Origin: Capsulimonadaceae bacterium
GTDB lineage: Bacteria; Armatimonadota; Armatimonadia; Armatimonadales; Capsulimonadaceae
Assembly (NCBI GenBank): GCA_031292625.1
Contig: JARLGU010000057.1
Coordinates: 53,320 to 117,319 of the forward strand
Direction of reading: 5' to 3'
Length of the DNA stretch: 64,000 bases
Shown: piece after piece, positions 26,000 to 35,537 of the stretch
How the letters are laid out: each line of letters begins with the position of its first letter
Position numbering within the stretch: the first letter of the stretch is position 1
The notes under the pieces: generated by a model
The model's input: only the letters and a program-made list of their open reading frames with translations
What the model was told of the DNA's origin: nothing
The model's database searches: none
Translations under genes and position numbers: made by a program

Positions 26000-27280
26000 A
26001 TGCAAACGGCACTAGAACCGCAAACGTCTTTTTATAAGGGCCTCTCCAAACAGATCCGCGCCGCGATCGTGGAAACTGCCCAGCCCGGAGGCAAGGTCGT
26101 GTCCGAGCGAGAGCTAGCCCGGCAATTCGGCGTCTCCTCGGTCACCGTGGCCCGCGTCCTGCGCGACCTGCAAGCGGCAGGGCTGATCGAGCGGGTTCGG
26201 GGCAAGGGGACGTTCCTGCGGGGCGACCAGTTGGCGCGCATAACGCCGCCGGTCACGGGAGAGACGGTTCGACCGCGTTTGGCCGATCCTTCCGCCGGCG
26301 GCAGCAGGAATGCGGCGCAGTTGCAGATCCTCATTCTTGCGGGTCTCGCGGCAATCAACGACGACACGCCCGTCTCGGAACTCTGGGATTACCACGCCGC
26401 AACGGGCGCCGAGCGAGCCATGCAGAAGGCCGGTCATATCACGCACACGGTGAACGTCTGCGAAACCACTGACGAAAAGATGATCGGCGAATTGAACGCG
26501 CTGCTCGCCGCCGGGCTTAACGGCGTCGTCATTATCGGAGACATCAGCCTAGCGCTCTTTCGCCGCTTGAACGAACTCGCCAGCCCATTGAGGCAGCGCC
26601 CGCTCGCCGCCGTGCACGTCATATGGGACGAACCTAATCTCCTTCCCTTTGACACTATCGGCTTCGACAGCGCATCCGGCGTCTGCCTTGCGACGCGCCA
26701 CTTGATCGAAAGCGGACACAAAAATATCCGATTTGTCGTTCCAGGATGGTTCGATCGCAACAACCTGCCGTTCTGGCTGCGAACACGCCTGCAGGGCTTC
26801 TACCGCGCGCTCACATCGGCCGGTCTCTGCGGCATTATGCCATCGGACGTCATGCTCGGCACGATCGACTACGCGCAGGTCGAATTTGGAGCCGACATCC
26901 CAATCGATGCGGCGCGATGGCGAACGACAGGGGAACAGATCTGGAGAAAGCTCGCGGCGGAAGCTCTTCCCGATGCCGTCGTAGCAATCAACGACCAGAC
27001 CGCCCGCGCGCTGGTCGAGGCGGCGCGCAGAGACGGATATAACGTACCCGGCGACCTCTCCGTGGTCGGATTCGACGACCGGTACGACAGTGCCGCGTTC
27101 GGCCTAACCACCGTGCATGTCCCGGTTCAACTGATCGGCGAAACGGCGGCGGCGCTGCTGAGTGAACGAATAGCCGTGCCGCGGCCTGACAAACTTACGC
27201 GCGTCTCGCTAACGCCCTCGCTCGTCGTGCGCAAAACGACCGGGCCGCGGATCGTCCCGCCGGCCCACGGCAGCTATTGA
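26000..27280 (+). CDS. GntR/LacI chimeric transcriptional regulator
   Basis: A 426-residue regulator. Residues of about 10-80 are a GntR-type winged helix ([20 protein letters not shown], then [13 protein letters not shown]). Residues of about 105-415 form a LacI/GalR periplasmic-binding-like sensor ([36 protein letters not shown]). Such hybrids bind sugars or sugar phosphates and usually control transport or degradation genes. It is followed after 19 bp by a prepilin gene, then a carbohydrate-binding protein and a GH5 cellulase, the likely regulon. The effector is unknown. Confidence 0.93.
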   Translation: MQTALEPQTSFYKGLSKQIRAAIVETAQPGGKVVSERELARQFGVSSVTVARVLRDLQAAGLIERVRGKGTFLRGDQLARITPPVTGETVRPRLADPSAGGSRNAAQLQILILAGLAAINDDTPVSELWDYHAATGAERAMQKAGHITHTVNVCETTDEKMIGELNALLAAGLNGVVIIGDISLALFRRLNELASPLRQRPLAAVHVIWDEPNLLPFDTIGFDSASGVCLATRHLIESGHKNIRFVVPGWFDRNNLPFWLRTRLQGFYRALTSAGLCGIMPSDVMLGTIDYAQVEFGADIPIDAARWRTTGEQIWRKLAAEALPDAVVAINDQTARALVEAARRDGYNVPGDLSVVGFDDRYDSAAFGLTTVHVPVQLIGETAAALLSERIAVPRPDKLTRVSLTPSLVVRKTTGPRIVPPAHGSY

Positions 27281-27299
27281 TCGACCGGAGGAACATCCC

Positions 27300-28097
27300 A
27301 TGAAACAACGCGCTACCCGCCATAACCGCCACGCATTCACGTTAATAGAGCTATTAATTGTTATTGCGATTATCGCGATACTTGCGGCGATACTTTTCCC
27401 GGTCTTCGCGACCGCGCGCGAAAAGGCGCGGCAATCGACCTGCGCCTCGAACATGAAGCAAATCGGCTTGAGCCTCATCCAGTACACGCAGGATTACGAT
27501 GAAACATTTCCGATCGGCGCAGCCGGATACTTGCCCACGCTGTATCCAAACTACTGCGCATATAACTGGTGCAACGAAATCATGCCGTACGTCAAGAGCG
27601 CCGCCGTCTTCATCTGCCTCGACGACCCGCAGTTCGCGACACCGACGAGTTGGGGCGGCGCGATAACGTCCTACGCCAGCAACGGCGCCTACGGATGGAA
27701 CGGCCAGAACATCAACCTTGGCGTCATGGGCGTCGCAAGCAATCTCGGCAATCCCCCTCCCTCAAACGCCTACGTACAGGTTTCCAGCATTCCGCGCTCA
27801 GCGGAGAGTATCGCTATCGCCGAGTCGGAATCCATTGGGGCGATTACTGGCACGATGGCCGACCAGTACGGTTGCAACTACTCCGGAACGCCCGTGATTT
27901 CGAACATACCCAACGGAACAAGGGCCTGGACATCCAAGGGCATCTATGACCCGTCCGGACCAGACGGAGCCGTCACGGCTGTTCACAGCGGGCTTGGAAA
28001 CTTCGTTTTCTGCGACGGGCACGTCAAGGCGATGGCCCCCTATTTGACCAATCCCGGTCCCGCTGGCAGCAACATGTGGAACGTCACGCGACCTTAG
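27300..28097 (+). CDS. Type II/IV secretion prepilin-like protein (DUF1559, H-X9-DG type)
   Basis: A 265-residue exported pseudopilin. The N-terminus is a class III signal: a basic leader, then [20 protein letters not shown] with the conserved Glu5. The next segment, [20 protein letters not shown], is typical of the family. A C-terminal [17 protein letters not shown] carries the H-X9-DG motif. GGAGG lies 8 bases before the ATG. Prepilin peptidase would process it; the final location is a pseudopilus or cell-surface fibre. It sits between a sugar-type regulator and secreted glycan-active genes, an arrangement repeated at 42061-48972. Confidence 0.93.
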   Translation: MKQRATRHNRHAFTLIELLIVIAIIAILAAILFPVFATAREKARQSTCASNMKQIGLSLIQYTQDYDETFPIGAAGYLPTLYPNYCAYNWCNEIMPYVKSAAVFICLDDPQFATPTSWGGAITSYASNGAYGWNGQNINLGVMGVASNLGNPPPSNAYVQVSSIPRSAESIAIAESESIGAITGTMADQYGCNYSGTPVISNIPNGTRAWTSKGIYDPSGPDGAVTAVHSGLGNFVFCDGHVKAMAPYLTNPGPAGSNMWNVTRP

Positions 28098-28102
28098 CGC
28101 AC

Positions 28103-28612
28103 TGTGCAACAAATCGAAAGGTCTTGTAATACGACTTCTCCGGCCGCCGTGGCCGTTTATGGAAAAGGTCCGACGACGCGATTTCACGGCTTCACGATGT
28201 GCGCTGGGATCGGACGCTGGCGGCAAAAGGCTGCACGCGTGTTGACGAAGCATCGTAAATCACCGCCATGAACGAGGCGCGAGCAAGACCGGTCCGTGAC
28301 CGGCGGACGATGGCGGCAAAAGGCCGTACGCGTGTTGACGAGGCAACGTAAATCACCGCCATGAACGAGGCGCGGGCAAAACCGGTCCGTGACCGGCGGA
28401 CGATGGCGGCAAAGGGCCGTACGCGTGTTGACGCGGCATCGTAAATCACCGCCGTGAACGAGGCGCGGGCAAAACCGGTCCGTGACCGGCGGACGATGGC
28501 GGCAAAAGGCTGCACGCGTGTTGACGAGGCAACGTAAATCACCGCCATGAACGAGGCGCGGGCAGAAAATTGCCCCGGCGGCACGAGCCGTCCTGAATCT
28601 TTCTCGCGACGC
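28103..28612 (+). repeat. Dispersed intergenic repeat, copy B, with four 93-bp tandem units
   Basis: The ends match copies A and C: hairpin CGGCC-gccgt-GGCCG at 28141-28155 on the left, and GGCGGC-acga-GCCGTC on the right. The inner block is present four times at a period of exactly 93 bp (GTAAATCACCGCC at 28255, 28348, 28441 and 28534). Units differ by a few substitutions (ATGAACG or GTGAACG, GAGGCATCG or GAGGCAACG). Without the three extra units the copy would be 231 bp, like the others. Units carry GTCCG-tgaccgg-CGGAC. Confidence 0.9.
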
Positions 28613-28683
28613 TGATAAATGACATACGCTCTTCGCCGCGCCAAGCCTCTCATGCGCGCCATCGAAAGGAATCGACTAAAACC

Positions 28684-29253
28684 ATGAAAACGCTTATCGC
28701 CCTTCTTATTGCTGTCCTCGCGCTCAGTGCAGCTGGCGCGTCCACAGCCGGCAAAACGCTTTACGCGTTCGAGAAAAACACGTGCGGCTGGTGGACATTC
28801 GCGAACAACGCGACGCTCAAACTCTCATGCGACGCGACGACCGGAGCGGGTGGCTCGACGGGATCGCTGCTGGCATCGTACCAGTGGCTGCCAGGCCAGG
28901 GTGCGTATATGGGCCTCGGCGTTCAGCCCAAATGGACCATGGCCGGAGACGCCTGGCCAAACTACGCGAAGGGACGCTTCGCCGTAAGCTTCAAGAGCGA
29001 CGCGCTTGTGAGCGTTCGGATCGAGCTTCGGGCTTCCGACAAGAAGACCTACGCCTACACGATCGAGGGCATCCCATCCACTTGGAAAGAATACGCCATC
29101 CCGTTCGACAGATTTACGTGCGGTGGCAAGGGGATCGATCTCAACGTAGCCGACATCGATCAGATTGTGGTGATCCCGCAGAAAGTAAACGACGATCCAC
29201 ATTCCTTGTGGATGGACAATATCGCAATCTCAACGGATTCCGTCAAACCGTAA
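28684..29253 (+). CDS. Secreted carbohydrate-binding-module-like protein
   Basis: A 189-residue exported protein with a signal peptide (MKTLIALLIAVLALSAAGAS) and one beta-sandwich domain. The pattern (LYAFEKNTCGWWTFANNAT, YAKGRFAVSFKSD, STWKEYAIPFDRFT, DIDQIVVIPQ and LWMDNIAIS) is that of the CBM families that bind glucans. No catalytic domain is attached. It lies 21 bp before the GH5 gene, so the two are probably co-expressed and act on the same polymer. Exact CBM family is not assigned. Confidence 0.75.
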   Translation: MKTLIALLIAVLALSAAGASTAGKTLYAFEKNTCGWWTFANNATLKLSCDATTGAGGSTGSLLASYQWLPGQGAYMGLGVQPKWTMAGDAWPNYAKGRFAVSFKSDALVSVRIELRASDKKTYAYTIEGIPSTWKEYAIPFDRFTCGGKGIDLNVADIDQIVVIPQKVNDDPHSLWMDNIAISTDSVKP

Positions 29254-29274
29254 TGCTCAGGATAATCAAACGCA

Positions 29275-30816
29275 ATGGTCAAACAAATCGCAATCCTTAC
29301 AATCGCTGCATTAACCGCGCTGCAATCGTCCGCCTTCGCATCGACTGGCAGCCTTGGCAAGCCGCTTGAAACGATCTATTCCGGCAAACGCGAGGCGGGC
29401 TGGACCAGTCTGAGCACCGCAAAGGTCGATCTGGCCTGCGACGCCCCTGTTCACTCAGGCCCGCACTCCATCCGCGTAGAGCTTTCCAGCGGTACGGCGC
29501 TGGAGTTCGCCAGGGACGCCTTCGACGCGTCACGCTACGGCGCCCTCACATTCTGGATTAACGGCGGTCCAACGGGCGGTCAAGACAATCTCGTTGTACG
29601 CGGAATGGAGAACGGACAACCGCGCGGCGCCTCGCCGCTCCCCAAATTGCCGGCCGGAGAATGGGTGCAGGAAGTCGTAACGCTCGAGGCCCTTGGTCTT
29701 TCGCAAGAGCCGAAGATGACTGGTTTTCGCATCGAGGCCACGACTGCCGGACCGGTCCCCGCGTTCTACGTGGATGATATCCGGCTCGCCGCGTCAACCC
29801 GTCCATTGGGGCGCGTTCCGCTCCCGTTCAAAGTCGCCGGAAAGCCGCTTGACCTAACCGGAGTCAACCTTTCCGGCGGCGAATTTGCGCATCCTAAGCC
29901 CGGCGAGAGCAGCGTCTATGGACGAAACTTCATGTACCCGAACGAAAGCGAGTTCGATTATTTCGCCGCGCACGGCTTCAACATCATCCGGCTGCCGTTC
30001 CTCTGGGAGGTGCTCCAACCGGCTCTCGACAAGCCAATTCTGGCGGACGAGCTAAAACGCCTCAAATCGACGGTAAGCTGCGCCACATCGAAAGGCCTCG
30101 TCGTGCTGCTCGATCCGCATGACGGCGACCGTTACTTCGGCAAGCTCATTGGATCTCCCGATGCGCCAAACGATGCGTTTGCCGCCTTCTGGAGCACGAT
30201 GGCCACGGAGTTCAAAAACAACCCCCGCGTCTATTTCGGCCTCGTCAACGAGCCAAACGGGGTTTCTCCGGCGCAGTGGTTTGCGTCGGCCCAGGCAGCT
30301 GTCTATGCAATCCGGAAGGCTGGCGCGAAAAACGTCATCCTCGTGCCGGGGCTAGACTTTACGGGCGGTCACACCTGGCTAGCGAGCGGAAGCGCCATCA
30401 TGAACAAGATTGACGATCCGATCAATAACACTCTCTTCGAAGTGCACCAATACCTCGACGAAGACAATTCCGGCACGCATCCCGACGCAATCAGCGCGAC
30501 GATCGGCAGCGAGCGCCTCGCATCGTTTACGAAGTGGTGCCGCGCGACCGGCAAGCGCGCATTTCTTGGCGAGTTCGGGGTCGCGGAGGGAAAGCAAAAC
30601 CGCGCCGCAATCGACGACATGCTCGGCTACATGGAAGCGAACCGGGACGTCTGGGCGGGATTCACGTACTGGTCGGCGGGGCCGTGGTGGGGTGACTACA
30701 TGTATTCGATTGAACCCACGAAAGCCGGCGACCGCCCGCAGCTCTGGTATCTCTTACCGCATCTGCACGGGATCGGGAAGGACGTCGATCCAGCCCGCGT
30801 TGGCGCCCGCCGGTAG
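29275..30816 (+). CDS. Secreted GH5-family endoglucanase-like enzyme with N-terminal binding domain
   Basis: A 513-residue enzyme with signal peptide (MVKQIAILTIAALTALQSSA). Residues 30-170 form a CBM-like sandwich ending in FYVDDIRLA, and residues 180-505 a GH5 (clan A) barrel. Conserved pieces are NIIRLPFLWEVLQP, the acid/base Glu in GLVNEPNG (about 326), FEVHQYLD (His and Tyr of the active site) and the nucleophile Glu in FLGEFGVAEG (about 430). GFTYWSAGPWWG closes the cleft. Cellulose or a related beta-glucan is the probable substrate. It is convergent with the phosphoesterase gene. Confidence 0.9.
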   Translation: MVKQIAILTIAALTALQSSAFASTGSLGKPLETIYSGKREAGWTSLSTAKVDLACDAPVHSGPHSIRVELSSGTALEFARDAFDASRYGALTFWINGGPTGGQDNLVVRGMENGQPRGASPLPKLPAGEWVQEVVTLEALGLSQEPKMTGFRIEATTAGPVPAFYVDDIRLAASTRPLGRVPLPFKVAGKPLDLTGVNLSGGEFAHPKPGESSVYGRNFMYPNESEFDYFAAHGFNIIRLPFLWEVLQPALDKPILADELKRLKSTVSCATSKGLVVLLDPHDGDRYFGKLIGSPDAPNDAFAAFWSTMATEFKNNPRVYFGLVNEPNGVSPAQWFASAQAAVYAIRKAGAKNVILVPGLDFTGGHTWLASGSAIMNKIDDPINNTLFEVHQYLDEDNSGTHPDAISATIGSERLASFTKWCRATGKRAFLGEFGVAEGKQNRAAIDDMLGYMEANRDVWAGFTYWSAGPWWGDYMYSIEPTKAGDRPQLWYLLPHLHGIGKDVDPARVGARR

Positions 30817-30833
30817 CGCTCCATCGCTCATTC

Positions 30834-31523
30834 CTACGCCTGCACGGTGACGATCTCGCGTTCCGGCCAGCGGAACGCCGTGAGACGGCCGGTCACGTAG
30901 ACGCCAGTATCGACATCAATTGTATTGTAACGAATTGCCGGGTGCTCGACGGGCGTATGACCATAGACGACGAACGGAGCGGCGCTGTAGGCAAGCGCCC
31001 AGTCGCGGCGCAGAGTTCTGCCCTCGGGGGTCTTGCCGATTGCGTCGCCGTTCAGCAAGAACTTGCGGTCCGCGGCCGTAATCGGATGGTCGACCATGCG
31101 GTCTTCGATCGCTCCGTGGACGACGAGGAGGCGGTCTTCGTCAAGGCGCAACACGAGCGGTAGGCTTTCAAGAAACGCCTTGAGATCCTTCTTCAGGCGC
31201 TCCGGGTTGTGCGCACTATCGATTTCCGCAATGATTCCCGCGAGCTTGGGCCGCGCGGAATCCTTGTCTTTGCGCAACCACCGCAAGAGTGCGTCGTCGT
31301 GGTTGCCCAGAACCGCAAGCGCCCGGCCATCCATTACGGCATCGCGCACCGCAAGCAGCGACTGCAAGTTGTGCGGCCCCCTCGTCGACAAATCCCCGGT
31401 AAAAACAATTCGCCGGTCCGGCGGCGGCATAAGAAGATGCTCGTAGCCGAGACGCGAGCACAGTTGACCGAGAACATTCAGGTGCCCGTGCAGGTCTCCA
31501 ACGATGTCGTATCCAATAGGCAT
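30834..31523 (-). CDS. Metallophosphoesterase of the PrpE/ApaH type
   Basis: A 229-residue calcineurin-like phosphoesterase. All metal and catalytic blocks are present: GDLHGH (9-14), FTGDLSTRGP, VLGNHDDALL, LLVVHGAIED and VVYGHTPVEHP. Family relatives are bis(5'-nucleosyl)-tetraphosphatases or protein phosphatases of the PPP group; the substrate cannot be told from sequence. No ribosome site is visible. Instead TATCAT (31532-31537) ends 8 bases before the ATG, which suggests a leaderless or nearly leaderless message. Confidence 0.88.
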   Translation of the reverse strand: MPIGYDIVGDLHGHLNVLGQLCSRLGYEHLLMPPPDRRIVFTGDLSTRGPHNLQSLLAVRDAVMDGRALAVLGNHDDALLRWLRKDKDSARPKLAGIIAEIDSAHNPERLKKDLKAFLESLPLVLRLDEDRLLVVHGAIEDRMVDHPITAADRKFLLNGDAIGKTPEGRTLRRDWALAYSAAPFVVYGHTPVEHPAIRYNTIDVDTGVYVTGRLTAFRWPEREIVTVQA

Positions 31524-31700
31524 TTAGGATGATGATACCCGTGCGGAGCGCATCATGAGCTAGTTTTCGTTAGGCCGCGTATCCTTTCGGTTGCTAACGG
31601 TTCATGGGTTCAAGCACGACGAATGATCGATAATACGCCATTTCGCGGTTCTCCCCTTATGCACCCGCCGGTACAATCGGCAAGTGGAAGGAATTGATTT

Positions 31701-33842
31701 ATGACCCCACGAGATCTAACAACACTGTTCACTCCCAAGTCCGTCGCCGTCTTGGGCGCCACCGAACGACCGGGCGCCGTTGGCGAGGCTGTTTTCCGCA
31801 ATCTATTGCACAACCATTATCAGGGCGTTGTCTACCCGATCAACTTCCGGGCCAAGCAGGTTATGTCTGTGAAGGCTGCTCCGTCCCTCACCGCACTCGG
31901 CGAGGTCGTTGATCTGGCTATTCTTGTCGTCCCGACGGCCGCCGTCCTGCCCGCCATTGAAGAGTGCGGCCAGCTAGGCGTCAAGAACGTCAGCGTCATC
32001 ACCGCCGGTTTCAAGGAAGTTGGCGGCGAAGGCATCGTTCTTGAAAACAAACTCAAGGACCTGGTCAAGAAGTACGGCATCAATCTGATGGGTCCGAACT
32101 GCCTCGGGCACATCAACACAGATCCTGAAGTGAGCTTGAACGCGTCGTTCGCTCGCCGCATGCCCATTCGCGGGAACCTTGGTTTCATCTCCCAGAGCGG
32201 CGCTCTTTGCGGCGCCATTCTCGACTATGCAGCCGCCAAAAACATCGGCTTCTCGAAGTTTATTTCCTTTGGCAACAAAGCCGACGTGAGCGAAATTGAC
32301 TTCCTGAACTATCTGTCCGACGACCCCGCGACCGACGTCATCATCATGTACCTTGAGGACCTCGTTGAGGGTCGATCGTTTATCGATCTGGCTCGCGAGA
32401 TCACCGGCGAGCGCAAAAAGCGCAAACCGATCCTTGCGATCAAAACTGGTCGCACCGCCCAGGGCGCCGCCGCCGCCGCCAGTCATACTGGCTCGCTTGC
32501 GGGCAGCGATGAAGTATACGACGCACTGTTCGCGCAAGCTGGCGTTCTCCGCGTTGACACGGTCGAAGACCTGTTCGACTATGCCACCGCGTTCGCGAAC
32601 CAGCCGATCCCGAAGGGCAACCGCGTCGCGATCCTGACCAATGCCGGCGGTCCTGGAATCATGACCACCGACGCCTGCGTACGCAACGGTCTGGAAGTGC
32701 CTCGGCTTTCCGAACCCACGCTCAAGGCTCTCGAAAAGGCTCTGCCTGCGATGGCGAGCACTAAGAACCCGGTTGACGTAGTCGGCGATGCGCTTCACGA
32801 TCGCTACAAGGCGGCGCTCGACGTGCTCGTCACCGAGCCGAACGTCGACAGCATCATCGTACTGGTGACGCCTCAGAACATGACCGATGTCGCCGAGATC
32901 GCCGAGGAAGTCGCCAAGGCCAACGAAGCGCACAAGGACGACCCGGATCGCAAGACGATCGTCGGCACGTTCATGGGTTCCGTCGACATGGCTTGCGGCG
33001 CGGATCTGTTGAAGGAGCGCGGCGTTCCTTCGTACAAGTTCCCCGAGTCGGCTGTTCGCTCTCTCGGACAGATGGTTGCCTACGAGCGCTGGCTTGCCAG
33101 ACCTCGAACCGATGTCAAGGAGTTCAACGTCGACACCACGAAGGCAAAATCGATTATCGATGGCGCCATCGCCGACGGCCGCACGCAGTTGCCGGAAATC
33201 GAATCGCTTGAGCTGCTCAAGTCTTACGGCTTCCCGGTTCCCGCCTTCGGTCATGCGGCGGATCCCGAGAAGGCTGTCGCTGCCGCGGAAGAGCTTGGCT
33301 ACCCGGTTGTACTCAAGATCTCCAGCCCGGACATCCTTCACAAGACCGATGTCGGCGGCGTTAAGCTCAACCTCAAGGACGCGGCGGCTGTGCGAGCAGC
33401 GGCTAAGGATATCCTGGAAACGTCCGCGAAGCTTCGTCCCAACGCCCGCATCTGGGGCGTGACGGTCGAGCCGATGTCCAAGCCTGGCCGCGAGGTGATC
33501 CTTGGCATGACGCGCGACCCGCGCTTCGGACCGATCCTGATGTTCGGTCTCGGCGGCGTCTACACGGAGTTGCTCAAGGACGTTTCGTTCCGCCTCGCGC
33601 CAGTGCGCGAACTCGGAGCCATCCGCATGGTTGACTCGCTCAAGACGAAGGCTCTGTTCGACACGTTCCGCGGTACGCCTCCGGCCGATAAAGAGGCGAT
33701 TTACGACGCAATCGAGCGACTTTCCCAGCTCGTCGTCGACTTCCCGAACATCAAGGAGATGGACATCAACCCGATGTTGGTCTACCCTGCTGGCGAGGGA
33801 GCCGCTGTTGTCGACGCCCGCATTATTCTGGACGTCGCCTAG
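31701..33842 (+). CDS. acdA: Acetate-CoA ligase (ADP-forming), fused alpha/beta subunits
   Basis: A 713-residue cytoplasmic enzyme that makes acetate and ATP from acetyl-CoA, ADP and phosphate, or the reverse. The order is a CoA-binding Rossmann domain (SVAVLGATERPGAVGEAVFR), a succinyl-CoA-ligase-like part with the phosphorylated His in AAASHTGSLAGSD (about 257), then a C-terminal ATP-grasp (GYPVVLKISSPDILHKTDVG, MFGLGGVYTELLKD). AAGGA lies about 9 bases before the ATG. Fused forms are common in bacteria with mixed fermentative metabolism. Other short or aromatic acids are possible substrates. Confidence 0.92.
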   Translation: MTPRDLTTLFTPKSVAVLGATERPGAVGEAVFRNLLHNHYQGVVYPINFRAKQVMSVKAAPSLTALGEVVDLAILVVPTAAVLPAIEECGQLGVKNVSVITAGFKEVGGEGIVLENKLKDLVKKYGINLMGPNCLGHINTDPEVSLNASFARRMPIRGNLGFISQSGALCGAILDYAAAKNIGFSKFISFGNKADVSEIDFLNYLSDDPATDVIIMYLEDLVEGRSFIDLAREITGERKKRKPILAIKTGRTAQGAAAAASHTGSLAGSDEVYDALFAQAGVLRVDTVEDLFDYATAFANQPIPKGNRVAILTNAGGPGIMTTDACVRNGLEVPRLSEPTLKALEKALPAMASTKNPVDVVGDALHDRYKAALDVLVTEPNVDSIIVLVTPQNMTDVAEIAEEVAKANEAHKDDPDRKTIVGTFMGSVDMACGADLLKERGVPSYKFPESAVRSLGQMVAYERWLARPRTDVKEFNVDTTKAKSIIDGAIADGRTQLPEIESLELLKSYGFPVPAFGHAADPEKAVAAAEELGYPVVLKISSPDILHKTDVGGVKLNLKDAAAVRAAAKDILETSAKLRPNARIWGVTVEPMSKPGREVILGMTRDPRFGPILMFGLGGVYTELLKDVSFRLAPVRELGAIRMVDSLKTKALFDTFRGTPPADKEAIYDAIERLSQLVVDFPNIKEMDINPMLVYPAGEGAAVVDARIILDVA

Positions 33843-33865
33843 AACGTACCAATCACTGCCATTTC

Positions 33866-33874
33866 TGTTATAAT
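33866..33874 (+). promoter_or_regulatory. Extended -10 box, leaderless promoter for the sensor kinase
   Basis: TGTTATAAT is an extended -10. It ends 7 bases before the ATG at 33882, so the transcript would start at or next to the start codon. The ATG at 33873 lies inside the -10 and cannot be transcribed from it. No clear -35 is seen. Confidence 0.6.
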
Positions 33875-33881
33875 GGTGGTG

Positions 33882-35537
33882 ATGGAAATATCGAACGAGA
33901 ACTGTCAGACGCCGGCCTTGTCCGCATGCAGCGCGGGAATTATTGCTGCTTTGCGCGCCACGGCCGGCGTCGCTGTTATCATCGTGGCGCGTGATAGCAC
34001 GGTGGTCTCCTGGAACGCCGGCGCGGAAATTATCTACGGCTTCCCCAGCGCCGCCGTCATTGGCAAAAAGCTGTCCTTCCTCTGGCCCGCCAACGAGGCT
34101 GCCTACTACGAGGGCGCATTTCGACGCGTGTTCGCCGGCGAATCGCTCAACGTCTCCGAACGCCGCCAAACAGCTTCGACCGGCGACACCCGGCTAGTCC
34201 ACATTTTCGGCGAGCCCGTTCGCGACGACAAAGGCGACGTCGTCTACGCGCTGCTCATCGGACGCGACATCACGGAAGAGACTGAAACCCGCGAGCAGCT
34301 GAACGCGCTCTCGGCTCACGAATACTCCCGCTCAGTCGTCCTCGGGACCGCGAGTCAGGTCGCTCTCGACATCCTTGCGAGCCGTCAAGGCGTCGAAGCC
34401 CTTCGCCACATCGCCGATGCCGCCCGAACGCTCGCCGGCGCCCGTTACGCCGCGCTCGGCGTGGCCCGCCCTGACGGCAACGGCTTGATGGAGTTCGTGA
34501 CGGTCGGCCTCACATCAGAGGAGGAGAGCGAGATCGGCCCGCGTCCGACGGGACGCGGCGTTTTAGGTCTGTTGCTCAATCGCACCGAGCCGCTGCGTAT
34601 CGAAGACATCTCTAAACACGCCGTATCGAGCGGCTTTCCGCCAAACCACCCCGTCATGAAGAGCTTTCTCGGCGTGCCCATTCGCCGGGGCGATCAAATT
34701 CTCGGCAGCCTTTACCTTACGGACAAGATCGGCTCCCTGGCATTCAGCGAAGCGGATGAAGACGCCGTTCAGGCCCTTGGGGCGCACGCGGCGGTTGCAA
34801 TCCACAATCTTCAGATGCTTTCGCGTCAAAAGGCGCTTGTAAGCGGCCTGATCATGGCACAGGAAGAGGAACGCCGCGCAGTCGCCTACGATCTGCACGA
34901 CGGCCTTACACAGTTCGTAATGGCCTCTCATGCGCACCTGGAAACATTCCGAAAGGCCTACGACCAGGCGAACACGGAGAAGGCTAAGCGCGAGATGGAT
35001 ATGGGCCTTCGCTATCTCAAGGAAGCCGTAATTGAGTCTCGACGCCTCGTAAATGGCCTGCGCTCTCTTGCGCTCGACGATTTAGGGCTCGCCGGCGCGC
35101 TTGAGCAGCAGATACAGGAAGACAAGAATCGCGCGGAATGGGATGATGCGGACCTCATCCATAACATCGCCGGCCGCCGTTTCGACAAGGCCCTTGAAAC
35201 CGCGGTTTACCGCGTGGCGCAGGAGGCGATCACGAACGCTCGCAAGCATGCCAATGCGACCCGCGTCCGCGTCGTCTTGCTGCTCGGCCCGGATCCACAG
35301 CGGATGGGCAACCAGTTGACGCTCGAAGTACGCGACTGGGGAAGCGGGTTCGCTCCGGAACAAAAGGTTGGCGAGTACAATCACCTCGGTCTGCATGGTA
35401 TGATCGAACGGGTCAGTTTAATGGGCGGAACGTACGATTTGGAAAGTCGGATCGGCGAAGGGACTCGAATTCGGGCGACGTTCCCGATTATGGAGCCCAG
35501 GACAAGCGACGCGAGCGCAAAACAGGGAGACGAATGA
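33882..35537 (+). CDS. NarL-type sensor histidine kinase (PAS-GAF-HisKA_3-HATPase)
   Basis: A cytoplasmic two-component kinase of 551 residues from ATG 33882. A PAS domain covers about 25-140 (SWNAGAEIIYGFPSAAVIGK) and a GAF domain about 165-310 (FLGVPIRRGDQILGSLYLTD). A HisKA_3 dimerisation helix carries the phosphorylated His in AYDLHDGLTQ (about 340), and HATPase has the N box AVYRVAQEAITNARKHANAT and G boxes DWGSGF and GLHGMIERV. No membrane span is present, so the signal is internal (redox, gas or small ligand). The stop overlaps the start of its regulator (ATGA). Confidence 0.92.
   Translation: MEISNENCQTPALSACSAGIIAALRATAGVAVIIVARDSTVVSWNAGAEIIYGFPSAAVIGKKLSFLWPANEAAYYEGAFRRVFAGESLNVSERRQTASTGDTRLVHIFGEPVRDDKGDVVYALLIGRDITEETETREQLNALSAHEYSRSVVLGTASQVALDILASRQGVEALRHIADAARTLAGARYAALGVARPDGNGLMEFVTVGLTSEEESEIGPRPTGRGVLGLLLNRTEPLRIEDISKHAVSSGFPPNHPVMKSFLGVPIRRGDQILGSLYLTDKIGSLAFSEADEDAVQALGAHAAVAIHNLQMLSRQKALVSGLIMAQEEERRAVAYDLHDGLTQFVMASHAHLETFRKAYDQANTEKAKREMDMGLRYLKEAVIESRRLVNGLRSLALDDLGLAGALEQQIQEDKNRAEWDDADLIHNIAGRRFDKALETAVYRVAQEAITNARKHANATRVRVVLLLGPDPQRMGNQLTLEVRDWGSGFAPEQKVGEYNHLGLHGMIERVSLMGGTYDLESRIGEGTRIRATFPIMEPRTSDASAKQGDE

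Noticed and set aside
28210..28560. Possible CRISPR array
   Set aside because: The 93-bp units are repeated over their whole length with no unique spacers and no cas genes nearby.
28192..28662. 156-codon minus-strand frame with 31-residue repeats
   Set aside because: It lies wholly within the intergenic repeat, the frame is shifted in copy C, and no ribosome site is seen; treated as non-coding.
31974..34169. 731-codon minus-strand frame
   Set aside because: It lies antisense to the acetyl-CoA ligase gene; its Arg/Asp/Val/His-rich product shows no domain and reflects codon bias of the real gene.
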